From Nannocystis bainbridge (GTDB lineage: Bacteria > Myxococcota_A > Polyangia > Nannocystales > Nannocystaceae), in contig NZ_JAQNDL010000001.1 of assembly GCF_028368995.1 (NCBI RefSeq), forward strand, positions 992,001 to 1,056,000: a DNA stretch of 64,000 bases, in the 5' to 3' direction. Shown one piece after another: positions 1 through 6,233 of the stretch. Within the stretch, counting starts at the first letter, position 1, and each line of letters starts with the position of its first letter. The position numbers and the translations under genes were made by a program. Under the pieces are notes generated by a model that was given only the letters and a program-made list of their open reading frames with translations, was not told the DNA's origin and made no database searches.

Positions 1-67
1 CGGGCACGGACCCCGAGGCCCGGGTCACCAGCGCCGCCGCCCACAGGGTCGCAAGCAAGGACGACAT
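1..67 (-). CDS. Possible 5' end of a divergent exported protein (partial)
   Basis: A reverse-strand ATG at 67 opens a frame that runs off the left edge. Its 22 visible codons read like a signal peptide: MSSLLATLWAAALVTRAS, a short polar start followed by a hydrophobic stretch and small residues. No clear ribosome binding site is visible. It would be divergent to the lipoprotein gene at 267. Nothing can be said about function, and chance cannot be excluded because so little is visible. Confidence 0.3.
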   Translation of the reverse strand, partial: MSSLLATLWAAALVTRASGSVP

Positions 68-254
68 GCCGGCGCCAACGCAGGAGGGCCCGATCCTATT
101 CAGCGCCGGCGACCGAGCCGCGGCCTGGTCGCCGCCCTGACCTGCAACCGTCACGCGAGCCGCCGCGCCTCGCCGTGAACCGGATCACGCGGCCCGTCTT
201 CCTCGCCGCGCGCCCGCGCGCGCCTGCACGGACCCACGTTTGTACCGAAATTGT

Positions 255-260
255 TACCCT
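255..260 (+). promoter_or_regulatory. -10 box of a leaderless promoter
   Basis: TACCCT ends exactly six bases before the ATG at 267. This TANNNT-N6-start layout recurs at many genes in the window and implies that transcription begins at or next to the start codon. It favours ATG 267 over the in-frame ATG at 282. No good -35 box is visible. Confidence 0.5.
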
Positions 261-266
261 GCGCGC

Positions 267-1487
267 ATGAAAGAACTTCCCATGAACCGCTCTGCGTGGG
301 CTCTGGCCGTCCTGCTCGTCGGCTGCGGCGACAACGGCGGCGTCACCGGCGCGGTCACCGACGGCGCCACCGGCACCACCACCGACACCACGACCTCCAC
401 CACCAACAACCCCAGCACGCCCGCCACCGACACCGATGAGCCGACCGTGGGGACCATGGGACAGACCGAGTCGCAGGGCACGAGCGAGGGCACGACGGTG
501 ACCCCGCCCACCTCGACCACCACTGACGCGACGACTGACACCACGACGATGGGCGTCGACACGACCACCACCGAGCCCGGCACCACCACCTCGACGACCG
601 ACACCACGGCCACCACCGACACCACCACGAGCACCTCGACCACCGAGGGCACCTCGACCACCGACGACACCACCTCGACCACCGGCGACTTGCCCGACCT
701 GTGCGCCTGTCCCGACATCGAGGTCCCGCTCGACGACGGCATCTTCGTCCTCTCGGACGACGCGGAGCTGTGGAAGTACTACCCCGAGAGCAACACCTTC
801 ACGATGCTGGGCAGTTTCAGCTGCGGCGGCATGACCAACACCTTCTCGATGGCCGTCGACCGCCTCGGCTTCGCGTGGGTCATGCTCAACAACCCCGCCG
901 GCGACATCTGGAAGATCGACGTCACCGACCCCGGCAACTGCATCGACCCCGGCTACAACCCCAACCAGCAGGGCATCGGCTACTTCGGCATGGCGTTCGT
1001 GTCGAACAGCCAGTTCGACCAGTGTGACCGCATGTACGGCAACTCGTTCGACGGCTTCGGCGGCTTCAGCGAGGGCCCGAACTTCGGCGATTTCCTCAGC
1101 GTCGACCCCGACAGCCTGCTCATCGACATCATCTCGCCGACCGACTTCAACGGCGCCGAGATGACCGGCACCGGCGACGGCCGCGTGTTCTCGTTCGGCG
1201 GCGTGCCCTCGAAGCTGGTCGAGCGCGACAAGGACTCGGGCGCGGTGATCGACACCTTCCCGCTGCAGAACCTGCCGCTGACCAACGCCTTCGCCTTCGC
1301 CTTCTTCGGCGGCGATTTCTACTTCTTCACCGAGAGCGCCAACCCGCTGGTCAGCAAGGTCACCCACCTCGACTACGACGACAGCGACATGGATGGCCAG
1401 CAGCAGCTGACCACCATCAACATGGCCGCCCCGATCCGCATCGTCGGCGCCGGCGTCTCCACCTGCGCCCCGTTCGCGCCGATGTAG
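267..1487 (+). CDS. Lipoprotein with Thr-rich linker and propeller-like C-terminal region
   Basis: A 406-residue predicted outer-membrane or surface lipoprotein. The N-terminus has a basic start, a hydrophobic core and the lipobox LLVGC. About 120 residues of low-complexity Thr/Ser/Asp sequence follow, probably an extended and possibly glycosylated stalk. The C-terminal half begins near DLCACPDIEV and contains phrases such as DGIFVLSDDAELWKYYP, VDRLGFAWV and GDIWKID, which suggest beta-propeller blades; this is inference only. The start is set by a -10 box six bases upstream. The last 21 codons and the 3' flank are duplicated about 1.2 kb downstream, where they form the end of another gene. 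Function unknown. Confidence 0.85.
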   Translation: MKELPMNRSAWALAVLLVGCGDNGGVTGAVTDGATGTTTDTTTSTTNNPSTPATDTDEPTVGTMGQTESQGTSEGTTVTPPTSTTTDATTDTTTMGVDTTTTEPGTTTSTTDTTATTDTTTSTSTTEGTSTTDDTTSTTGDLPDLCACPDIEVPLDDGIFVLSDDAELWKYYPESNTFTMLGSFSCGGMTNTFSMAVDRLGFAWVMLNNPAGDIWKIDVTDPGNCIDPGYNPNQQGIGYFGMAFVSNSQFDQCDRMYGNSFDGFGGFSEGPNFGDFLSVDPDSLLIDIISPTDFNGAEMTGTGDGRVFSFGGVPSKLVERDKDSGAVIDTFPLQNLPLTNAFAFAFFGGDFYFFTESANPLVSKVTHLDYDDSDMDGQQQLTTINMAAPIRIVGAGVSTCAPFAPM

Positions 1488-1580
1488 TCCGCGCGCCCCA
1501 GGCCCGCGTCCCTCCCCCGCGCGGCGGCCCCGTCGCGCGGGGGAGGGACGCCCGCCCGCGCCCGCGTGCTACACCGCGGG
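1425..1580 (+). repeat. Segmental duplication, copy A
   Basis: From 1425 the sequence is identical to 2634 onward through the last codons of the lipoprotein gene, its TAG stop and about 45 bp beyond. It diverges at the hairpin near 1531-1548, then matches again through the CCGCGTGCTACACCGCGGGC element that serves as the Rieske promoter in copy B. It shows that the lipoprotein 3' end and the adjacent Rieske locus were once duplicated together. Confidence 0.9.
1508..1549 (+). terminator. Long GC hairpin after the lipoprotein gene
   Basis: A perfect 15-bp stem (arms 1508-1522 and 1535-1549, GTCCCTCCCCCGCGC and its complement) encloses a 12-base loop, 20 bp after the stop codon. No U tract follows, so it is at best an atypical terminator or an mRNA 3'-end stabiliser. 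The equivalent place in the duplicate copy has a different distal arm but again forms a perfect stem. Confidence 0.5.
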
Positions 1581-1585
1581 CCGAC

Positions 1586-1763
1586 GTGCACGCTCGCAAG
1601 CGGACCCACCGGCCCTTCCTTGAGGATCAGCCGAGCGTCGAGACGCATCGGCCACGAGCTGTCCCTTTGGACATGAGCCGCGAGGTCCACGCCAAGAGCG
1701 TCGCCAACCCGCTGATGTTCCGCAAGCTGCGGCGCGAGGACGAACCCAGAAGCAGCCGCGCGC
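1586..1763 (+). pseudogene. Remnant of the Rieske oxygenase 3' end
   Basis: The frame from 1586 gives ARKRTHRPFLEDQP followed by VPLDMSREVHAKS and FRKLRRE. This is the C-terminus of the intact Rieske protein encoded around 3600-3750 with scattered substitutions. After the RRE codons about 35 bp present in the intact gene are missing. The Rieske and catalytic domains are absent, so it cannot encode a working oxygenase. It is a decayed product of the local duplication. Confidence 0.85.
1659..1686 (+). repeat. Two 14-bp modules in the Rieske remnant
   Basis: ctgtccCTTTggac followed by atgagcCGCGaggt. The same pair is present at 3668-3695 in the intact Rieske gene, where it encodes AVPLDMSRE, so it predates the duplication. 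Confidence 0.7.
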
Positions 1764-1830
1764 CGCCGACCTCTCGTGGCTGCTGACCGCGGCTACAGCG
1801 ACGAGGCGGCGCTCAACCTGGTCGGCGGAC
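1764..1830 (+). pseudogene. Remnant of the DUF434 gene
   Basis: This stretch matches 3913-3979 in the intact DUF434 gene (DLSWLLTRGYSGDAALKLVGD) but has lost one base in the run encoding TRGY, which breaks the frame. It directly follows the Rieske remnant after a deletion of the intervening sequence, so the order of the intact locus is preserved in miniature. The match ends where the next gene's upstream sequence begins. Confidence 0.8.
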
Positions 1831-1886
1831 GGTGGATACGAATTTGTTGGTGCGACACGGTCACGGGTTGAGTCCAGACCGGAGAG

Positions 1887-1892
1887 TATTCT
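1887..1892 (+). promoter_or_regulatory. -10 box of a leaderless promoter
   Basis: TATTCT, then TTCACC, then the GTG start at 1899. The spacing of exactly six bases matches other genes in the window and supports the GTG start. Confidence 0.5.
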
Positions 1893-1898
1893 TTCACC

Positions 1899-2696
1899 GT
1901 GCAAGGCACCCTCAAGATCGCCATCCTTTCCCTTCTCCTCGGGGGATGCAAAGGTGCGAGACCCATTCCCCCCGAGTCCGTTCCGACATGCGGTGCCCCC
2001 GGCGAGTCGTTCGCCCAGCTCCGATGGCTACCGAGTGAGCTCGACACTCTCGTATCTGTCAAACTCTACGACTCTCGGCTGCCGATTTCTCTCGCCAGCC
2101 TGCAGGCCTTTCAGAGCGGTCCCTTCCTGAAGGACGAGCCTTGGACCCGCTTCGCCGCCGAGCTCCCGGAGTTCCGTTCGCGTCTGGCGAAAGTCCCGCT
2201 CGAGCGGGACGAGGCCATCTGGTTTCTCGTCGCCGAACGAACGAGCGTCTGGGCGGTATCAGGGGTCTGCGACCGGAAGGATTTCGATCGCATCGTTGCC
2301 ATCCTCGGACTTCGAGCGCGTAACAACGAAGAGGGAGAACTCTGGGTGGCAGACGCTCCATCCAGCGGGGAGGAGCTCGCTGTCTTGCAATTTGGGGCAG
2401 GCGGTCCGTTATGGCTCGTCCAAGCTGGACGAATCGACTCCCTTCTCCTCTGGCTCAAGAATCTGAGCGGAACGCCTCACTCTTTTTTCATCGAACACTT
2501 GGAGGACGAGCATCCCGGCGCCACGCTACGAGTCCTCCGCCTGTTGAGAGATCAGGGATTTTCACAGTACAGCGTCACCGGCACGGAGATCTTCAAGTCC
2601 GGGTTTGTTTCACACGAGCCATCACGGATGAACGCCGCCCCGATCCGCATCGTCGGCGCCGGCGTCTCCACCTGCGCCCCGTTCGCGCCGATGTAG
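1899..2696 (+). CDS. Lipoprotein gene inside the duplication, with a borrowed C-terminus
   Basis: A 265-residue lipoprotein starting at GTG with lipobox LLGGC. The body from about residue 25 to 243 (CGAPGESFAQLRWLPSELD onward) has no domain I recognise. Its codon use is visibly more AT-rich than its neighbours (TCT, CTT, TTT, ATT codons are common). The last 21 residues, from NAAPIRIVGAGVSTC, are identical to the end of the lipoprotein at 267-1487 because the reading frame runs into copy B of the duplication at 2634. The natural C-terminus was therefore probably lost and replaced. It may be expressed from its own promoter, but the protein could be non-functional. Confidence 0.7.
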   Translation: MQGTLKIAILSLLLGGCKGARPIPPESVPTCGAPGESFAQLRWLPSELDTLVSVKLYDSRLPISLASLQAFQSGPFLKDEPWTRFAAELPEFRSRLAKVPLERDEAIWFLVAERTSVWAVSGVCDRKDFDRIVAILGLRARNNEEGELWVADAPSSGEELAVLQFGAGGPLWLVQAGRIDSLLLWLKNLSGTPHSFFIEHLEDEHPGATLRVLRLLRDQGFSQYSVTGTEIFKSGFVSHEPSRMNAAPIRIVGAGVSTCAPFAPM

Positions 2697-2790
2697 TCCG
2701 CGCGCCCCAGGCCCGCGTCCCTCCCCCGCGCGGCGGCCCGTCCGCCGCGCGGCGTGGCGCCCGCCCGCGCCCGCGTGCTACACCGCGGGC
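2634..2790 (+). repeat. Segmental duplication, copy B
   Basis: Second copy of the lipoprotein 3' end plus flank. It supplies the stop codon at 2694-2696 for the gene inserted upstream and the promoter TACACC (2779-2784) of the intact Rieske gene. A hairpin with perfect 9-bp arms (GCGCGGCGG at 2728-2736, CCGCCGCGC at 2742-2750) replaces the longer hairpin of copy A. Confidence 0.9.
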
Positions 2791-3831
2791 GTGCTGCAGA
2801 ACTTCTGGTACGCCTGTCACCGCGCGTCCGAGATCGGCACCCAACCGGTCCGCTTGCGCGCGCTCGGCCACGAATTCGTGCTGTGGCGCGACGGCGACGG
2901 CCGGGTCGTCGCCCTCGACGACCGCTGCCCGCACCGCGGCGGCTCCCTGTCTCAAGGGACATGCTCGAACGGACACGTCGTATGCCCGTACCACGGCTGG
3001 GCCTTCGCCGCCGACGGCGCCTGCGTGCACATCCCGGCCAACACCGGCGACGCCCGCATCCCTCGCAAGGCCCAGGTCCGCAGCTACCCGACCGAAGAGC
3101 GCCACGGCTGGGTGTGGCTGTTCGTCGGCGACCTGCCCGAGGCCGAGCGCCCGCCGATCCCGCCGCTGCCCGAGTACGGCCAGCCGGGCTGGAAGGCCAT
3201 CCACGGCGAGTTCCTCTGGCACGCGCACTACACCCGCGTGGTCGAGAACGGCATGGACATCGCCCACGCCCCGTTCGTCCACTCGCGCTCGTTCGGCAAC
3301 CCCGCGCACCCCGAGGTCGCCGACTACACCGTCGAGCCGCACCCGTGGGGCGCCAGCGCCTCCGTCGAGTTGGTCGCCCCGCCGCCGAGCGGCCTGTGGT
3401 CGCTGGTGCTGCCGAAGCAGCGCCCGCCGGTCAAGACCCGCGTCGCCTTTTACATGCCCTGCTACACCCGCCTCGACCTCGACCTCGGCGGCATGAAGAT
3501 GATCGTCTTCAACAGCAACATCCCGGTCGACGACGAGCACACCCTGACCCGCTGGATCATGCTGCGCGACTTCTTCACCGGCGCCTGGGCCGACGGCAAC
3601 GCCCGCAAGCGGACCCACCGGATCTTCCTCGAGGACCAGCCGATCGTCGAGGCGCAGCGGCCACGAGCTGTCCCTTTGGACATGAGCCGCGAGGTCCACG
3701 CCAAGAGCGACGCCATCCCGCTGGTGTTCCGCAAGCTGCGGCGCGAGTGCCTGGTCGAGCGCGGCTGGGGCCTGCGCTGGGACGAACCCGAAGCCGCCGC
3801 GCCCGCGCCCCTGGTCGCCCTCCGCACATGA
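2791..3831 (+). CDS. Rieske non-haem iron oxygenase, alpha-subunit type
   Basis: A 346-residue aromatic-ring-hydroxylating-type oxygenase. The Rieske [2Fe-2S] site is at about residues 47-69: CPHRGG, sixteen residues, then CPYHGW. The mononuclear iron site follows near residue 157 in NGMDIAHAPFVHS, with the expected Asp and two His. Family members hydroxylate or demethylate aromatic, sterol or choline-like substrates with an NAD(P)H reductase; the substrate here is unknown and no reductase gene is adjacent. The GTG start lies six bases after TACACC. It overlaps the DUF434 gene by ATGA, so the two are probably coupled. Two runs of 14-bp modules (2947-2988 and 3668-3695) lie inside the gene. 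Confidence 0.9.
   Translation: MLQNFWYACHRASEIGTQPVRLRALGHEFVLWRDGDGRVVALDDRCPHRGGSLSQGTCSNGHVVCPYHGWAFAADGACVHIPANTGDARIPRKAQVRSYPTEERHGWVWLFVGDLPEAERPPIPPLPEYGQPGWKAIHGEFLWHAHYTRVVENGMDIAHAPFVHSRSFGNPAHPEVADYTVEPHPWGASASVELVAPPPSGLWSLVLPKQRPPVKTRVAFYMPCYTRLDLDLGGMKMIVFNSNIPVDDEHTLTRWIMLRDFFTGAWADGNARKRTHRIFLEDQPIVEAQRPRAVPLDMSREVHAKSDAIPLVFRKLRRECLVERGWGLRWDEPEAAAPAPLVALRT
2947..2988 (+). repeat. Three 14-bp modules inside the Rieske motif
   Basis: ctgtctCAAGggac, atgctcGAACggac, acgtcgTATGcccg, exactly 42 bp in phase. They encode the loop between the two halves of the Rieske iron-sulfur motif. The loop has the normal family length, so the modules were not simply inserted. Confidence 0.75.
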
Positions 3832-4613
3832 CCGAGCTCCACCGCCGCGCCCGCGCCACCGGCGACGATCGCCTGTTCGGCGAACCCGCCCGCCCGGCCC
3901 TGCGCGCCGCCGTCGCCGACCTCTCGTGGCTGCTGACCCGCGGCTACAGCGGCGACGCGGCGCTCAAGCTGGTCGGCGACAGACATGTCCTTTCAGCCAG
4001 GCAGCGCATGGCGGTGCTGCGCTCGGCCTGCAGCGACGAGGCGCAGGCGCGGCGCCGCGCCGCCCGCATCGACCTGGCCGATCTCGCCGGCACCCACCTC
4101 GCCATCGACGGCCTCAACGCGCTCATCACCGTCGAGTCGGCGCTGTCGCACGGCGTCGTGCTGCGCGGGCGTGACGGAGCGCTGCGCGACCTCGCCGCCG
4201 TCCACGGCGCCTACGAGCAGGTGCTCGAGACCCGCTTCGCCGTCGATGCGATCGCTCGCCTCCTGCACGGCGACGGCGCGCCTGCGCCCGCGCAGGTCGT
4301 GTGGTACCTGGACCGACCTGTCGCCGGCAGCGGTCGTCTCCGCGCGTTGTTGGAGGCGCGCGCCGAAGAGCGTCGGCTGCCGTGGACCGTCCAGTTGGTG
4401 CTCCACCCCGATCCTCTGCTGGCGCAGCACGACGGCGTCGTCGCCACCAGCGACGCCTGGATCCTCGATCGCTGCGCGCGCTGGATCGACCTCCTCGGCG
4501 CGCTCCTTCGGGGACCCACCGAATCCACGCACGCGTCGTCGCGCGAGGGCCCGGTGCTCGCCGCGAGGCCCGACCTGTGGCTGCTCGACCTCTCCGATAC
4601 CGCCGCGCCGTGA
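3828..4613 (+). CDS. DUF434/DUF5616 protein
   Basis: A 261-residue cytosolic protein. Residues 20-60 carry the DUF434 pattern (DLSWLLTRGYSGDAALKLVGDR). Residues from about 85 carry the DUF5616 pattern (LAIDGLNALITVESAL, later VHGAYEQV), with conserved Asp residues suggesting a PIN- or Toprim-like nucleic acid fold; that is inference. The biochemical role of the family is not known to me. It starts in the ATGA overlap with the Rieske gene, and a remnant of the same pair at 1586-1830 shows the two have stayed together. A pair of 14-bp modules lies at 3985-4012. Confidence 0.8.
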   Translation: MTELHRRARATGDDRLFGEPARPALRAAVADLSWLLTRGYSGDAALKLVGDRHVLSARQRMAVLRSACSDEAQARRRAARIDLADLAGTHLAIDGLNALITVESALSHGVVLRGRDGALRDLAAVHGAYEQVLETRFAVDAIARLLHGDGAPAPAQVVWYLDRPVAGSGRLRALLEARAEERRLPWTVQLVLHPDPLLAQHDGVVATSDAWILDRCARWIDLLGALLRGPTESTHASSREGPVLAARPDLWLLDLSDTAAP

Positions 4614-4669
4614 CCGACCTCTGCCGACCTTCTGAAGCGACTGCACTTCGGGTATACCGATCGTTCGTG

Positions 4670-5914
4670 ATGGTCGCTTCTCTTCGGCTCCCCCTCGTCC
4701 GCTCGTTCTTCCTCGCCGCGGCCGTGCTCGTGCCTGGCTGTCAGGACACGTCCGCCGTCTACGCCCTGATCGGGCCCGAAGGCGGCGAGCTGGCGATGGA
4801 AGAGGGCCCCACGATCAAGTTCCCCGCCGGCGCGCTGGTCACGACCCGCCAGATCGTCATCCGCCCGGTCGACGACGACCTCTCGCGCGGCGACTTCAAG
4901 CAGTCCGGCGGCGCCTATCGCCTCGAGCCGACCGACCTCGATCTGCGGATCCCCGCCGAGGTCACCTTCGCCGGCGACGCGCCCAAGCAGCCCTCGATCC
5001 TGTGGCAGCGCGGCGAGGGCCGCGTCGTCTCGCACGCCGCCTCCGACGAGCGCGCCCTCGCGTACATCGGCGCGCTCGGCGTCATCGCCCTCGCGACCGG
5101 CGGCGAGATCAAGGCCGCCGTCGACGAGCCGACGCTCGCGCGGGCGCCCGGCGACGTCGACTACGCCAAGCCGCTCATCGACATCGCCACCGTCAAGGTC
5201 TCGCCGAAGGGCACCTCGATGCTCGACATCGGCTTCACCGTGTACGACCCGATGGGCATGTCCAACCGGCCGCTCAACGGCGACGGCAGCCGCTACTGCG
5301 GCCTCAAGTTCGCCGGTGTGCAGGGCGGCAGCATCAGCGCTGGCTGTTCGGGCGGCCTCGCCACCGGCTCGGTGATCGTCAGCAGCGCCCAGGTGACGGT
5401 CAACGCGGTGCCGTTCCTGCTCGGCAAGGTCCAGGGCGCGACGCTGGTCGAGGTCCAGGTCGGCGGCGGAGATCTCGCGCACAGCGTCGGCTACCTGCCG
5501 TTCGTCACCGGCTCGTGTTACCTCGAGAGCTGTTCGGGCCACGGCGCGTGCGACAGCTCGAGCGGCGCGCCCGTGTGCATGTGCGACGACGGCTACGCCT
5601 CGCCGATGGAAGACGCCCTGGCCTGCGAATGCGTGCCGAACTGCGACGGCCGGGCGTGCGGCGACGACGGCTGCGGCGGCTCGTGCGGCGGCTGCGGCGA
5701 GGGTCAGAACTGCAACGAGGGCCAGTGCCAGGGCGAGCCGCCGCCGGACACGACCGGCCCCGACACGACCAGCACCACGGGTCCGGACACCACGACCAGC
5801 ACCACGGGTCCCGACACCACGACCGACGATTCGACGACGACGTCCTCGACCACCGACGACTCGTCGACCACCGACGACACTTCGTCGTCGTCGACGACCA
5901 CGTCCACCACATAG
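4670..5914 (+). CDS. Lipoprotein with ZU5-like N-domain, EGF-like Cys module and Thr-rich tail
   Basis: A 414-residue lipoprotein with lipobox LVPGC. Residues 30-75 resemble a ZU5-type strand pattern (IGPEGGELAMEEG, then IKFPAGALV, then IVIRPV). Near residue 283 an EGF-like segment begins with CYLESCSGHGACD and continues with VCMCDDGY and a Cys/Gly-rich run. The tail is TTGPDTT-type repeats encoded by near-identical 27-33 bp units, so unusually the low-complexity part is C-terminal. A TATACC box at 4653-4658 precedes an alternative GTG at 4667. Likely surface-exposed and adhesive; function unknown. Confidence 0.85.
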   Translation: MVASLRLPLVRSFFLAAAVLVPGCQDTSAVYALIGPEGGELAMEEGPTIKFPAGALVTTRQIVIRPVDDDLSRGDFKQSGGAYRLEPTDLDLRIPAEVTFAGDAPKQPSILWQRGEGRVVSHAASDERALAYIGALGVIALATGGEIKAAVDEPTLARAPGDVDYAKPLIDIATVKVSPKGTSMLDIGFTVYDPMGMSNRPLNGDGSRYCGLKFAGVQGGSISAGCSGGLATGSVIVSSAQVTVNAVPFLLGKVQGATLVEVQVGGGDLAHSVGYLPFVTGSCYLESCSGHGACDSSSGAPVCMCDDGYASPMEDALACECVPNCDGRACGDDGCGGSCGGCGEGQNCNEGQCQGEPPPDTTGPDTTSTTGPDTTTSTTGPDTTTDDSTTTSSTTDDSSTTDDTSSSSTTTSTT

Positions 5915-6233
5915 CGCGACGATCTCCACGGCGGTGAGCTCCACCGTCGTCGCCAGCCCGCAGCGCATCGTGGGCGAGCCTTCGACCGTCATGGTCGCGC
6001 AACCCCAAGCGCGCGTGACGGTCGCTTCGCGCCCGAATCACGGGCTTTCAGTTGACATGTCTTTTCGGTCAGCTCGCAATTCTCGTCCGCGAGCGCCCCC
6101 GCCGGCCCCTAGGCCGGCGCCCCTGGATCGGATTCGCCCGCCTGCAGCGCTTGCAGCGGCTGCGCAAACGCCTTTACGATGGCCACGTGGCGAGCATGCG
6201 TCTCGCCTCCCCCTTAGCACGAGGAGTCGCACG
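5915..6233 (+). other. Intergenic region with one 14-bp module pair and a promoter
   Basis: No gene is supported here. It contains atgtctTTTCggtc followed by agctcgCAATtctc (6057-6084), a promoter-like pair at 6151-6180, and a GAGGAG ribosome binding site at 6221-6226 for the next gene. Confidence 0.5.
6151..6180 (+). promoter_or_regulatory. Sigma-70-like promoter for the haem-motif/DUF1501 operon
   Basis: TTGCAG (6151-6156), an 18-base spacer, TACGAT (6175-6180). It lies 53 bp before the ATG, leaving a leader that carries a good ribosome binding site, unlike the leaderless genes elsewhere in the window. Confidence 0.45.

Noticed and set aside
96..1367. Reverse-strand frame of 423 codons across the first lipoprotein gene
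   Set aside because: Antisense shadow with Arg/Gly runs; the plus strand has signal, lipobox and promoter.
4211..5992. Reverse-strand frame of 593 codons
   Set aside because: Antisense to the DUF434 and EGF-like lipoprotein genes and without any recognisable motif.
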